This document shows positions 24,791 through 39,104 of a stretch of 64,000 nt of DNA, in pieces. The first letter of the stretch is position 1. Every line of letters begins with the position of its first letter. Made by a program: the position numbers and the translations under genes. A model generated the notes under the pieces. It was not told the DNA's origin. It made no database searches and was given only the letters and a program-made list of their open reading frames with translations. Origin of the DNA: Chamaea fasciata (taxonomy: Eukaryota; Chordata; Aves; Passeriformes; Sylviidae); contig JARCOQ010000004.1 in NCBI GenBank assembly GCA_029207755.1, positions 40,046,305 through 40,110,304 on the forward strand, given 5' to 3'.

Positions 24791-27450
24791 CACATACACA
24801 CCTGTGTACCATGTGTGTATATATCTGTATAATATCTGTATGACGCAACAGAGATTATCTGTTGAATTTTGCAAAAGGTTATAACAATTGCTGTTAAGAT
24901 GGTGAATTTGATTGCCAAACACTCTTTTGAAATAGGAATATCATGGGACTAAACATTGTTTTTTTTCCTATTTTGTCAAGATATACCAATGTGTTCTTAG
25001 CCTTTCTCAGCTGGAATGAAATAAAGATCTTCTCCCCTGAAATTAAGCTGAAACTATACTGCTTTCCAATTTAGATAGCAAAGAATGAGCATAAAACCCA
25101 GTGAACAAACTAATAGTCCAAAATGTTTTGATAATACTACCATGTCCTTAACTTTGCTTTGTTGTTTTTTTTTTTTCTCTTTTATCTTTAGAATTACATG
25201 TAGTTTTGAAAAAAAGTAGGGGTTGTGCAGTAAAAAATCTAAATAATTTATCTTAAAGCAAAGCAATTCAGACTCTCTCTTTCCATGTTTATAATAAATT
25301 TGGCACAAATTTTATTAAAAATTTTATAAAGTTTTCAAATTTTTATTTCTTTATTACTTTTAAAATCACATTTAAAGCTAGGTTTCTATTCAAGCCAATG
25401 TGTGAGTTTTGGTTCTTCCACTTTAGAGACAGAACCAGGTGTCTATTGTTTATAGACATCCCAATGTCCAATCCTTACAGGCATATGTGCTTTGAGCAGA
25501 CTCTTCAGAAAATTTCAGTACCACTTCTTTCTTTTGCCCTGAGTCTTTCCCCTCCCCATAATTCTGGGATTTCATGCATTCACTCAGATAATTTATTGCT
25601 TTATTGCTATTTACTCTTCCAAGTCACCAAAAAGACATCTGTGATGGTTCCTGCTGGTTTGTATCTTCATGTCATTGCTGCGTCCTCTGATTCTGAGGAA
25701 GGATATGCATCCGTCAATTATGCCATCACTTTTCCCGAGAGAGGCATCTAATGATATGTCCTAAATTTATTCCTAAATTTATTCCTGTCATCACCATTAC
25801 TAAGACTGCCTTAGGCCCCATTGGTATTTCCACAGGGTTTGACTATCACCTGTGACTCATCAAGCTGAGAAGTTTCTCTCAATAATTTGGGAAATAAATG
25901 AAACACATTTCTGAAGGATACCTGCCTGATTTCCTTTACAGATTTCCTAGAAGTCTGTTACTAGGACACGTCTTCTATAAAGGACTTCACTCTCTGAATT
26001 TTGTTAAACAGAAATAAAATGTTAAGTTAAAATTCTTTAAAAAACTCATCAAGGGTGTATGAAGATTTTTTTCTTTTAAATGCGTTTAGTATTTCATAAA
26101 ATGGCATGAGTAGATGAAACACTTTCCAAAGGTTGGATCTTCTTGCAATAATTGATGTTGTTTCTCTCTTTTCAGTGTTACTTTCTAAATTTGCTTGCAT
26201 ATGCATTAATTCATTTCCTAGTCAGTCAATTTTCTCTATTAATATTCAACCTCCTTTACCAGCACAGTATCACAATGTCATTCTTCTCCTATCCTTTAAA
26301 ATGGAGAGTAAATGCACATAATTTTTTACCAAATATTCTTTATTATGTACTTCTTTTAAAGCCATGGCATGATCTCCTTTACTGACAAAGATATTTTTTT
26401 ATTGATAATTTCAGCATCTTCCTTCATATATTTGCCACCTTTGACCTTCCTTTGAACTTGTTAAAATTCAATTTGCATTTTTTTGGCCCCAGAATACTCC
26501 AGCTGATGACTTTATTTTTGCTAATTTCTCTTCAATGTTTTCTATACCTTCCATCAATGTAAGAATGTTTTCTATGTATCTGTAAATCATTAGTACTATT
26601 TAACTGTTTTTCCCCTAGTGGCACCCAGAGGTTAATCAGACTTGGCATCACTTATGCCTGGCAGAGTATTTAACTAACAAGTGCTGCACTTACGCAACAA
26701 CTTCAGTAGTTGCTGTCTATATTAATTGCTACACAAGCTCTTTTGCACCTATGTTAATTATATGAGTACTCAGGTTGCTTTGTATAAAACTCATCTGCCT
26801 ATGTGTGTCTGTTTTATGTATTTATTCATACGTCAGTTCATGAGATCTCTACATTTAATTACTAATACTATGTATTTCATGATAATATGAATATAATTTC
26901 CATATGACATTTGCAGTTTCCTAACCCAACACTAAAGCTAACTTCATCTTAAACATTTCACAGTTGACATACAACAGCTTCTCAATAAAATAACCAGAAA
27001 TCCTGAGCAGCTGGATAGAAGCAGAGATCCTCTGTTAAAAACGGCATTAGAAACCTGAAAAAGATGAAGTTTTATGTCTGTAGGTAATACACAGTTATAG
27101 TGGGTGTCAGTGCTAATCTCAGTCCCAAATTTGCAAATACTTTTTGCAAAATTTACAGGAAAGGTTTTTGTACTGTGTACCACTTTTCAGTCATATTCAG
27201 AAATTCATTAAATATTCCCTTAATTCTTTTAATCCTTTCAGAAAAATCCTTTCAGATTATTTAATGAAGCAAAGTTATGAGGCTGTTATGCAATACATAC
27301 TTGACAAAGGCTAGATGTCCAGAACTGGTTTCTTTCTTCTTGCCTTTTAAGACTTGCTAGTTTTTAATCTGATAAATGATGGCTAAGCATGCACCAGGAT
27401 CATGAGTCAGAACTGTCCTATGTTACAGGGAGCTGTTGTTTGGTTCTTTT
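24791..27450. other. AT-rich DNA, no recognised gene
   Basis: No transposon was recognised. The plus ORF at 25398-25751 (117 codons) ends in a stretch with plausible codon choice (25624-25751). That stretch follows the acceptor-like TTGCTATTTACTCTTCCAAG and could be read as a terminal exon. I do not recognise the peptide, and the length is not unusual for chance in this window. Confidence 0.45.
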
Positions 27451-27692
27451 CATAGAATCATAAAATCATGGGATGGTTTGGCTGAAAATGGACCTTAAAC
27501 ATCATCTAGTTTCAACCCCTGCATCATAGGCACAGATACCTTCCATGGACCTTCAAAGCTTCATCCAGCCTGGTCTGCTCACAAGGATGGGAAATTCTTC
27601 ACCTTTCCAGACAGCCAATTCCAGCATTTCACTCTCCCCACATTAAATAATTTCTTTCAAACATCTAATCTAAAGCTATGCTCTTTCAGTTT
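27451..27692 (-). mobile_element. CR1 LINE 3' fragment, antisense
   Basis: It begins CATAGAATCATAAAATCATG, the reverse complement of the CR1 terminal repeat. It continues with GGACCTTAAACATCATCTAG, CACCTTTCCAGACAGCCAAT and AATCTAAAGCTATGCTCTTT, the expected order for avian CR1 3' sequence. About 240 bp remain, with many substitutions relative to the family as I remember it. Confidence 0.85.
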
Positions 27693-30303
27693 TTGTTAAT
27701 GCAAAGAAAAAAGCTCAGGCTCTTTTGCCTACAAATAGAGAAAAGCCATTAATAACTTAGATCTATAGACTTTTAAAGTGTTCTAGAAATTGCTAATAAA
27801 TTCCAATGGAGAAAATAAAAAGAGAATTGTTCTTCAAACAATTAGAAAAGTGAACAAGTTTTTATAAAAGCCTCAAAATCATGAGTAATTCTCGAGTTTA
27901 GACTCCTAATATGTTTACATGGTGAAGCATAATTTTTAACCTTATCAGGACAATGCACATGTGCTTATGTGCTACAAGTCTTAGATTAATCAAATTGACA
28001 CTATTTCCTAATGCCCCAAGGCAGTATCTAGGAACTACAATGGGCAAGATTAACATTCATATATTTTTTTATCAATATTAAATATTCACATTTTATTACC
28101 TTACAGTGTCTTAGCAAGTTTTCGTGTCATTGTATTAACTTAGCGAAATGCTGTGTGAAACAGGACTGTTTGCATCAATACTTTCATTATACTGCTGCAC
28201 TAGGAAGATACAGGAGTAAGCTGCTTTTACAGCATGGAGTCATTTCCAGCTAATATTTTGATAGTAAGTTAGTCAAGCTTTACATGAATATGATTCACTG
28301 TGTTGAAAACAAGTGGTAACACAGCAAATGGTTCACTTGAACAGAACCACCCACTGTACTAAAGTTAGTTAGGAGTTGCTCCTGGAAGAGTTATTGGACA
28401 AAGTATGGAGGAGGTGCGGCTTTTCTAATTTGACAAATTTAGAAAGGAGACAAATTTTTCCTTTTCCAGTTACCACTGACTGAGATTACTACTGCCTGGA
28501 GAGTACACAGGTATATATTTGATCTGGGTAAACTGCTTTAGGAGGCCCAGTCTTTTCTGTCATCATACGTCTTCATATTGTATCAATGTCTTCCATTTTT
28601 CGGCCATGGGCAGGTTTTGATAGGTTTCCAGGCTGGTTTAAACACTGAGATTGAGTGAAGAACCACTAACTATTCCATAAATTATTCTCTGCCAAGTCAC
28701 TGATACTGATAAGGTGATTTTGGATGTAATACCATATCATACCTACAATCATTTCAATTGCACTGAAAGAACAAAGTGGATCTAGGAAAGTAATAAATAT
28801 CTACTGCAACACTATATGAAAATGTGTACATATATTATTATGCAGCTAATCCAGTAATTAAATATGTTCTTTTTCCTGCTCATACTGTGTTGATAAATCA
28901 TTAAATACATATTCTTAATTTCATAGTTTGATTTTACAAAAACAGATGATTGGGGCTTCCTCAACAATACTTTTCTTTCCTCTCATCCCATTTTTTCAAG
29001 GAGCCTAAAGATGCAGCTAAGTGCTTAAATTACTGGTAACTTGAAGTAGTGAGCTTTACCCAACCACCTCTTCTAATGCTGCATACATAAAATGAGCATA
29101 AATAGATAAAAAGACTCCCACACTCTTTCAACAGTGATACCACTGCAGCAGTCCCACAGCAGACAAGTTTTTCTGTAGCTGTGGAAGTAGCAGAATATGC
29201 TTCACAGGAAACAGAAACAGAAAATATCCCTTTGGTCACACTAGATTTTCCACAACAGTGCTACCAGCAGATATTTTTTCCATAGAATTTCTGGTTCGCT
29301 ATCCTCCCCTCTGCCAATCCTCTTTCTTGCTCAGTTGTTTTGCTTGAATACTTGAAGTCCAAACTTGCATTGATTTTTCTTCCTTGTTAGGTCTAAGAAA
29401 TTTTCCTATTTTATTTGTAGTATTGCTTTGAGTACATTTTACCAACCATCACCTAAATATCCCACATCTGACTTCCCCAAACACTTCCCTCCCTGTGCAT
29501 GACACATTTTTTTTTTTAATGTTCTCTCATCTTATGGCATTATTCAAGAACTATAAAACTTTTATTGTCTTCTGTATAGTTTTCATGTTGATCCTATAAA
29601 CCCAGAAAAGAGTGAGAATTTTTTGCTAGTGTTTATTCTAGTCAATATTTAGGTGGGAGGCATACAGAAAACAGCAGATACTCTGTACTCCCGCTTGAAT
29701 GGTACAGAGAATCATGCTAGCTGTTCCCTGGGGGCTGTGCAGTACAACACTGCTCTGGAGGTATAAGTGTGTTCTTAAAACAGTTTGCTAATACACAGAA
29801 ACAGTCAGAGATACAATAAGCACTGCTTCTCCAATAAATTTTTTTATTAATGTATCTGATGCATTTATGCACTTCACAGCTCTAGCTCCTTCCATTAAGC
29901 AAACTGATTTAAAGTATATTTACAAAGGCTTTTGCTGGATGGTACATATGCCCACGTAAGAAGCACTTTAAGCACTACAACAGTTGGTGGCCATGGTGTT
30001 TAACAGCTGTGTCATCAAAATATAAGATCTCCAAACCAACAGGAAAAACTGTCTGTCATTACACTAATGACCATTTGCAGTTTTAAGAAAGATTTCCTGG
30101 AGATGCTGCCTTTCTCACCACTGGTACATTTCAGTGAACATGGACTTTCTCTTTCTACTAGTTTTGCTTCCAATAACTTGACATACCTCCATCCCCACAA
30201 ATTGATGCCCTCCTGTGTGTGACTTTTTAAGACATCTATGCAAAACCCTGTAGATTTTCAGCTGGAAAAGCAGAAGAAAACAGAAAGAAACGTGCTGAAT
30301 CTC
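27693..30303. other. AT-rich DNA, no recognised gene
   Basis: Nothing beyond short chance ORFs was recognised. The minus ORFs at 29030-29239 and 30015-30200 have no motif I can name. Confidence 0.55.
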
Positions 30304-32200
30304 AGAATCATAAAATCATAGAATCATTAAGGTTAGAAAAGACCTCCAAGTTTTGGCTGAACACTACCATGTCAACTAAACCATAGCACTGTATGCTACA
30401 TCCCATGATTTCTTGAACCCTTCCAGGGGTGGTGATTCCACCACTGCTCTGGGCAGCCTCACCAGTGCCAAGTAAAAGGCAACAATCATTGCCCTGGTCC
30501 TGCTGTTCTCACTTTTTGATCCAAGCCAAGGAGACACTGGCATTTGTGGTGACCTGGGCTTATTGCAGGCTTGTGTTCAGACACTGTTGACCAGCACCCT
30601 CAGATCATTTACCACTGTGCAGCTTTCCAGCCTCTCCTCCTCCAGCCTGGAGCACTCCATGTGACCCAAATGCAGGACCAGGCACTTGGCCTTGTTGAAT
30701 CTGAATGTTTTCCAGGAGAAGGCTTTGACAGACAGTAATAAAGTCTTTACAGAAGTCCACGTAGACATAGTCACAGACTTCCTCTCATCCACTGGCTGAG
30801 TCACCTGCTCATAAAAGGAGACCAGGCTGGTCAGGCAGAACTTGCCTTTTCTAAACCCATGCTGCCTGGGCCTGATCCCTTGGTTGTGCTGTACATGCCA
30901 TGTGATAGCACATGTGATAATATGTTCTATAATCCTCCCTGGCACTGAGGTCTGGTTGACATACCGCTTGTTCTGCAGATCCTCATTCTGACACCTCTTA
31001 TAGATGGGTGTGACATTGGGTAACAGTTAACCAAGACATAATAGATGATGGAGAGTGGCTTGATGAGCTCTTTTGATAGTTTCCTAAGTATTCTCAAGCA
31101 GATCCCATCTGGTCCCAGGCACTTGTAAGCCTTCTAGTGGAACAGCAGGTAACTAACTACTTCCTCTTGGATTGCAAGGGTTTTACTCTGCTTCCCCACC
31201 CTGTCTACCAGCCCAGGGGATTAGTTGCACTAATAAGAGTTTTTTGTCTAGACTAAGGTTAAAGAAGGCATTGAAGTGTCTCAGCCTTTTCATCATCTTT
31301 GATGACAATATTTCCTCCCACATCCAATAAAGAATGTGTATTTTCCTTGGCTAGCCTTGTGTTGTTACTTTATAAAAACACATTTATTATCTTTTGCGAC
31401 AGTGGCTAGCCAGGTTGAGTTCCAGCTGAGCTTTTGCCATTCTAGTTTTTTCTCTGTGTGAACTAATGACATTCTCATTCTCCGAGCTGTCTGCCCCGTC
31501 TTCTGAAAGCCACAAACTTTTTTCCCTTGAATTCCAGCAAAAGCTTCTAGCTTCAGCCAGGTTGGTCTTATTTCCTGCCAGCTTATGTTTCAACACATAG
31601 GGACAGCCTGCTCCTGCATCATTAAGATTTTCTTCTAAAAGTGTGTTGATCATTTGTGGACCCCTTTGTTATAAAGGATTGTTTCCCAGAGAACTCACTT
31701 GATGAGTGTCCTGAACAGGCTGAAGTCTGCCCTCTGAAAGACTAAGGTAGAGGTTTTGTTGATCCCCTTCCTTACTTCACCACCAAACGAAAACTCCATC
31801 ATTTCATGGTCCCTATACCGCAAATGGTCTTTGAACACCACATCTCCCCACCAACCATTCTCTCTTTACAAACATGTCTAGCAGGGCACTTGCCCCTGTA
31901 GGCTCACATCTGTGTCAGAAAGTTTCCTTCCACACATTCCAGGACCCTCCCAGTCTGCCTCCTCTCTGCTGTGCTGCATTTCCAGCAGACATGTGGGAAG
32001 TTAAAATCTCCTGCAAGACAAACAGCTGGTGATTATGAAGCATCAGATTCATCCAGCCACTGATAGAATACTTTATGTGCCTTTTCATCCTGGCTGGGTG
32101 CTCTCCCACCAGGAAGTGTGCCTTTTTCCCCAGATTTTTACCACGATCTTCACCCATAGGCATTCAATCTTATTTTTACTATTCTTGAGCTCCATTCAGT
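30304..32200 (-). mobile_element. CR1 LINE, antisense, with endonuclease and RT remnants
   Basis: The plus strand opens with AGAATCATAAAATCATAGAA, the reversed CR1 terminal repeat, followed by the reversed 3' UTR. Read on the minus strand, 31.4-32.2 kb matches the CR1 ORF2 endonuclease end and linker. 30.58-31.4 kb matches the reverse transcriptase, including a QHGFRKG-type motif and the block after it. Stops and frameshifts are frequent, so it is dead. Against the full-length element as I remember it, two internal segments are missing. One joins at about 30456-30462 in the 3' UTR. The other joins at about 30700-30711 and removes the RT palm with its catalytic Asp pair. The 5' limit near 32200 is where similarity fades. 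ORFs 30577-30945 and 31387-31653 are pieces of this element. Confidence 0.9.
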
Positions 32201-35200
32201 CAAAAAACCCTGTGTGTTTGTAGTCATACATACCCAAAAGGAAGGGTGTGTGAAAATTTTCCCCTGATATCCTGACACAACATAAGTACTTTTTTAGAAT
32301 GACATTCAGCTAGGCTCCCATCACAAGCGGGAGTTCATCTGTTTCCTTCCAGTGTCTTTGGTTATGGTATCCTGGAGCTGAACAGCAACAGCACATATTC
32401 CAGGCAGAACCTGAACAGCTGATACTGGAATGTGTCATTGCTTTTGAGGAATTTAATGGTCTTCAATTTTATCCTGTAAACTGTGCTTAGTGAGTAAAGG
32501 AAGGTTTGCTGCAGCACATGCTATTCTTTTTCCTTATCTTACTATTATGAAAGTACTATCTTGGAAATTATTCACCCATTTTTTAAACAGAAAGTCCTAT
32601 TAATAATTCTGAGAATAGCACTTTGAATCACAACTCCATTTCATAATACCTGTATATAATAGTTGCACATAATACATGTAACTGGTACCAGAAGCCTCAA
32701 GCCCTACCCTCTTTTCTCCTGCCTAATAGAGTTTATTGCAATGCCCATCATACTGCTTTTTGCATAAGTTTTTTGAGTTACTACTTATTTTAGGAGCATC
32801 ACATTCTTTCCTAGGCTCTCCTGTCACCCAGTACCCAAGATCAGACTACAGCTCTGGATGTTGAACTGGGGCTGCCAAACAAACAGATGCAGCTTCAGGA
32901 TGGTGTAATCCAATTTATCCCCACTGGCATTGACCTGAACCCCCTGTAAGTGCCTTCTAAAGACAGTTTGGCAGTGTTAGACTGTTTTAAACAATTTAAA
33001 AATATTACTATCTAAACATAAGCTATTTACCAACTCTCATCAAAGCCATTCTGTTTTTTCTACAAGACTGTCCGGCAGACCATGGGAACCTGCTGTGCAG
33101 ACTATTTGTTTTAGTCCTAAGATAGGTCCTCAAGCTATGATCAAGCTCATCCAAGCAGCAGTCACATAAATACTGTTTTACTGTCTTGAGCAATAACATG
33201 GACTCTCTTTCAGGGTGAATTTTTTGAGCTGTGTCAGCAAATGCAACTCAGTAAGGAGGCATATTTCTGGCTATAAAGCACCCTGGGATAGATCTCAGTC
33301 TGCAGCTGAGGGGTTTCAAAGTTCTTGCCAAGAGATGCCAGATGAAAGCCCTTTGCCTGCACCTTGTTAAAATCACAGCGCAAGATGCGGCATCCACAAT
33401 GACTTGCTGTTCAAAGAAGCATAAAACAGAAGTTGACATAGCTACTTTTTTTTTTTATCTTAGTGAAGAGAAAAGTGAAAAAAAATACAAAGAAAACCAA
33501 GTAGGAAAAAAAGAGAGGTGCTTGGGGGAAAAAAAGTGAGCTTTTTTTCTCCACAAAAAATGTAACAAAAGCAGCCAAAGGAACAGAAGTTGTTAATAAA
33601 TACAGGTGTTACAGTGCTGGGTCTGATGGAGCTCACTGTGGGGTTGTGACAGTGGTGCACAACGCTGAGGGTGCTGTGTGCAGAGAAACACCCCACCCCA
33701 TGCCCAAGTAGAAAATTCAGTCACACTGTGCCTTCTGCTTCCTTCCTTGCTCTGTGTGAGTGATACAAGCCTTTTGCCATCCTTGCAGGCACCAGACAGC
33801 TGCCAGCAGGACTGTGGAAGGAAGCCAGAGATCATGTGTGCTCACACAGGTCCCACATCTTCCCCCCCCACACCAAATCAGGAGCAGCATTCTTCAGTTA
33901 CTTCTCTAGATGGCCTAGCACATGATGAGAAGGGAAAAGATAGTTATGCTCTGCACAGACATGCATTGGTCACAGTGTGATCCTGCAAAAGCATCTAAGC
34001 TGCTTTCCCAATTTTCTTGCCTTTCCTTGAAAGCAATGAAAGTTAAGATCCTAAGATGGAGTTCTGGGGGCTTCTTGAGGAAACATAAATGCAATGACAT
34101 GGTTGGATGCACTTTAAACTCACATCATAGATTGACAGGCAAGTTAAGCATACCAACAGAGGGCTAAATGCAATGATTCTCTCATCTGTCACTACTTTGT
34201 TACAAATAGCTTTCACACAGAGCAATAGAAGTTCAGATAAATTTTAAAAATCAGCATAAGTATATACATTGAGCAAGTAAGTTAACTGCTTTCCATTTGA
34301 ATGGCAAAAGCCTTCTTAAATGTGCATGCACTATTGAACCTCCAGGTCTGCGGAAAAGATCAGACTCCAGTGGTTAAACACAGTTGCCTGGAGCATCTAT
34401 TGCAGTGCCACTACAGAGATTGTATTCAGATACATCTGCAAGGCTGGCACATATGATGCAGGACTTTTAGGAGACCTGCATTACTCTGGAGAGGGTGTTG
34501 GAGGCCAGACGTTATTTAGAGCTTCTGAAATGACTGTAGACACCTGTGTTAAAATAGTTGGGTCACACCTTAGAATACTTTGAATTGCAAGGTTTTCTCA
34601 TTGTTCCAAATAATATATTTACCCTTGAACTTGTCTGACAGTTTATTGTTCCAGTCATTTAAAGTTTGCACAGGTATCTACCACCTATGAAAATGTTTCT
34701 ATACATACATATACGTATGTATTTACATACATTGTAACTGAAATGCATACACTGTTGCATATATTACACATATATTGATGCACTATATATAGAAACAGCT
34801 TTATTGACCATTGATCCTTACACTGAGCCAAGTGACTTCTTTGCAGGTCTCCAAGCCTGAATATAATACTGGAGGGAGCTTCTTCCTCTTTTCTAGAGTC
34901 TAAGAGAAAAAGTGAGAATGAGCCTCAGAAGCCAGAGAAAACCTATAAAGATTTTTAATTCCCTCTTCTACCTCCATGAAAAACTAGCATAGCTAGAAAT
35001 AGGGATAAATCAACAGGATCGTAACAAATACAGCGTGCTAGAATACTAGTAATACAACACATACGGAGTATGTATGTATTTTCTATTACTATCATGTGTT
35101 TAGCAAAGAAAACTAAAGGTGCCTTTACTGTTTTAATTATTTCAGGTAGTTTTTCTTACAAAGGACATATTTAAAATGGTCTGAGCCTGCAGCGCCTGTT

Positions 35201-37705
35201 TACAGAGACTGTTTATTTGCAGTAAGTACTTGTAGCTGTAAGTACAGTAGGCAGATCTCTTATACCCAAACAATTGTGGACACTGATGACAACTGAGCAT
35301 TTCTCCGTGGAAATACTTTTAACCACTTAGGAAAATGCCTATGAGTTTCAAATGTAGCAGTACTCACTGTTTTCTTCTCTCTCTCTAAAAGTGCAGTTGC
35401 AAACAGCAAGATGTTATTGAAGTAGCAGTCTCATCTACCACTAGGTCCAGAGATCACTGGTGGTCAGACAGAATAATGATACAAACCAAAACATTATTAA
35501 TATTAATAATTAAACTTGGCTTTAGCAAAATGACTTTATAGTGAAGACAATGAAGCTCCATTGATTCCAGCTGAAATTCTGCACATGTATATGATAAGAA
35601 ACTGATTTCAGTGTTTATTATGGCAATATTTTATGCCTCAACAACCCAGAGAACTTTAAGATGGAAAGCTGCCAATGAAAAATTAAAGCTGTCTTGGACT
35701 ACTATGTCAGAATGAATTTCTATATCTAACTTGAAGGGTAATAAGATGACATTAACCTACCAAAACAGCTCACAGATATCTGTTTATTAATTTAAATAAG
35801 TGACAACAGGTAGCATACTTTTTTCTTTGGCATATTTTAACCTCAGAAAATATTTTTGCATCACTTATAGAAATATCCTTACTTTTATGCACATACTTCA
35901 CTGGAAGAGCAAGTGGCCACTTATTGCCTCAATTGTTAAAAAATATTATTTCCATAAAGTGGAGAAAAGTTTAAAAAACACTTTCTGCACTTTTTCATGT
36001 TTTTTACAAACAAAAGTTTGTAGAATATATGTATACATAACACACATGCTCTAAGAAAACAATAAATATTGATGTACCAAATATCATTACTGTGATTCAG
36101 TGAGTGGAACAGATGCATACTGAGCTAAACTTTTAAAAGTCTCAAATGGGAAAAAATGAAGAAATGTCACAAACTCACAAAGATTTCTTTACAGGTAAAT
36201 AATTTTTCATCTTTCAGAGGGTCAGATATATTTTAAAATAACTGTCATGTTCAATTTGATGACTTTAGACAATGCCATAAGCACTTGGATAAGGAAACCA
36301 TTTTGAGTATTTTAGGATGTTCAAAGGTTGTTTTCAAATGTGTTAAAGTATCTGAAACTTGGGATTCTAGTTTATAACTTCAAAGACTATCACCAGTACA
36401 GAAATGGTAGAACAGTTTTCTGCTTTGGGTTTAATTAGGTTCAGCCTTATCATAAAACACAATAGCTTATACCTAACTAAAAAGACATTCTGAATGAAGT
36501 CTCAATGACTACCATAGTCATAGAAGTGAAAAGACTGTGTTATAAATTTGGGGCAGAATATCAGCTGTGAAACACCACTTACACTTAAATAGATAAAATA
36601 GATGAGAATTTAGAGGATACATGATATAAGCAAGGTGGTGAAGTTAAAAATATCAATGCAAAAATATGGTGTTTGCTCTGATCAAGATTTTCAAAGCTTC
36701 TGAAGGAATCAGACATACAATACCACTAGAAAAAAGGCAGGTTCAGTGACCAAGATTTGTAGATGAGTAAGATCTACTCAGTTTTCAGATTGATACATTT
36801 TTTAACTCACATCTTTTGTAACTATACGTGTAGAGGCATCTGTCAGCAACTTGAGTGTTTTTTACAAAACTGACTTGATTCCTGGCTGTTTATTAGCGAA
36901 CTTGAAGCAGAACTGCTGTGTCTTGATCAGTTAATTCCCAAAGTGCACAGAGTCCACTGGAAAAAAAAATCCAGTTTGGTAGGAACCAGAATTAACTAAA
37001 ATGCAAGCCCAACATATGATAGTACAGCAAAATCTGGCAAGAAAGAGGAGACTATCATCAGAGAATTAGAGGGAGGGAGAAACTGAGATAGCAGATGATA
37101 ATTTCTCACTTAACCAAGAAGACAAGTTGTATCCTAATGCCAAAAAATCTGTTTCTTTGAAAAGGAAAAAAATATTTTCGAGAGCAAAGGGGGCAAGTGT
37201 TCAAACACAACATTTCCTTTGATCTGAAACTTAAAACAGTCTTTTAAGCTGAAATTCATAAAAGGATTTAAGACTTTAAAGTTACTGTTGCTCTGATTAG
37301 CATTCAAAGTTTTAATTCAAAAATGTAGTCTGTGAAAAGAAATATATTTTTTTAAATGTGTAAATTTTAAAAAAAGTGCTTGTGATAACAAAATATTTCA
37401 GTTTTTCAAAATCTTTGAATGCACTGTCCATAAAGCATATAAATGCGTACACTGACCAAACTATTAAAGTTGGAAATCAGAAAGCATTTAATTCATTGAT
37501 TGGGTCAGATTTTGCATCAGTGTAACCAACATTTTGCACTATGCTGTCAAAAAACCATCAATCTCTGTGTTCAACATACCTCACCAAATGGAAAATTTCT
37601 TGAAGCATTTTCTCTATTGTTAGCTTCTCAATATCTATGATACAGGCATCTGCCAGACTTAAAACTTGAACAAAATCAGAACTGGTCACACAGCAGTGGA
37701 CTGAC
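32201..37705. other. AT-rich DNA, no recognised gene
   Basis: No gene or transposon was recognised in this 5.5-kb stretch. It contains a GC-richer block at about 33600-33900 with overlapping ORFs on both strands, none with a motif. A purine-rich run lies at 33460-33545, and TA/ATAC-rich short repeats occur at about 34700-34790. Confidence 0.5.
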
Positions 37706-38129
37706 TGTTGTCAGTGCTCATTCTCACACAGGGCACCAGTTGCCGGTGTCATTGCTTGGCACCCCTGGATGGTGGACACAAGCTGACTGACACCATCAGT
37801 TTTTTATCCTACAATGAAACCTTCAGACCTTTCCCCTGATCAGTGGAAGGTTCAAATGGCCAATGGCAAAAACGGCAGCGAGCATCAGTCCTACAGTTCT
37901 GATAGTACTACCTTCTCTCTGTGAGTTTCCACAAGCAGCTCCACACAGCTCTGACTCCAGCCTTCTTCCTCAACTTTCTTCCTTGGACACAGCCAGCAAT
38001 CTCCAACTAACTACTGGCCACCTAACCCACTCTTTTATAACACCCATATCATCCTTATCCATATCAGACATAGCTGTAACCTATTAAGAGCAAGGCTGTT
38101 CCCCTTCTTTGGTGATTATTACAGCTACA
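37706..38129 (-). mobile_element. LTR-like element, probable avian ERV
   Basis: The segment runs from about TGTTGTCAGTGCTCATTC to GGTGATTATTACAGCTACA, giving possible TG...CA ends. The minus strand contains a clear TATAAAAG (38032-38039), followed on that strand by several hundred bases of LTR-like sequence. Blocks such as CAGCAATCTCCAACTAACTA and CTATTAAGAGCAAGGCTGTT resemble avian LTRs I remember. I found no matching target duplication (left flank CTGAC, right flank AATCC), so the ends are tentative. ORF 37863-38087 lies inside it. Confidence 0.55.
38032..38039 (-). promoter_or_regulatory. TATA box of the LTR-like element
   Basis: CTTTTATA on the plus strand is TATAAAAG on the minus strand, in the context GGGTGTTATAAAAGAGTGGG. 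It is the best promoter-like motif of this element and supports minus orientation. Confidence 0.45.
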
Positions 38130-39104
38130 AATCCTCAGGGGCGAGATTGCCTTCAGCACTATTCTCTTATAATCTGTCTTCCCAAAGTGGACCTTAAAAT
38201 GTTTAAAAGCCACAGCAATCTATTTATGAGCCGAAACATGCCACACTTGGTCCTTCCAAATGTATCCATCATCAAAGGATGGATTTTCTTGGAAGGTAAC
38301 ATTTCATGTTACCATAATGCTTTCTCATCTTATATCTGTGTCAGATTTAATTACATGTGCCATGTAGGTTTTCCCAAGGTGTCACAGCTGCTGTGATGGC
38401 TTCCATCCATCTGCAAGACAAATCAATACTACTTTTCTGTAGCATCTGGAGCAAGAGAACATTTAGATAAAATTCAATTCATCTTTGTCTAAATCAGAGT
38501 AATCACATCCCCATTACAAGTGTACAAAATTGCATGCATTAGAATTGAGGTTAATTCATGATTTCCCCAGCTGTTTTATGCTGGTAATATTAGTAGTCCC
38601 AAATAGGCAATTTTAGCTTCAAAGAAAAAAATTCTCTAAAGAAATAATATAAATTATTATTAATTATGTACATTATAAAGAGTATTTTACCAAATGTTGC
38701 AGATTTACCTCTGGATAGTGTATTGAAATACTGAATTCACTTTTGATGAGCAACATTAATTAATAAACTCTTTCTTTCAGCATTTTACATCTGATGTCTG
38801 TATATTAAGTATTTATAAAGAATGCCATCCTTTTCTACTACTGACTGCCAAAACTCTTGCTTTGGAAGCAAATTTTCTGACATAACAGAAACTGAACTCT
38901 GCCCTGCAAGACTGCAAGAACCCTCTTCAGTTCACTTTTGCAGGAGTGCAACGGACTCCTTTTGTGTGCCACTCTGCTTTCATAGCTTCTTTTTCTATTA
39001 TTTCTGCATCTCACTGTACAAGTCAGATCTCTCCTAGAAAACCCAAAAAGTGTACTCTTGAACAATGTGAGGCACACTTGATAACCAGGTTCTTCTTGCT
39101 ACAG
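38130..39104. other. AT-rich spacer
   Basis: The plus ORF at 38109-38396 (95 codons) shows no motif. Otherwise nothing was recognised. Confidence 0.5.

Noticed and set aside
30577..30945. Possible active reverse transcriptase
   Set aside because: The frame is a CR1 fragment; the palm segment with the catalytic aspartates is missing and neighbouring frames are broken.
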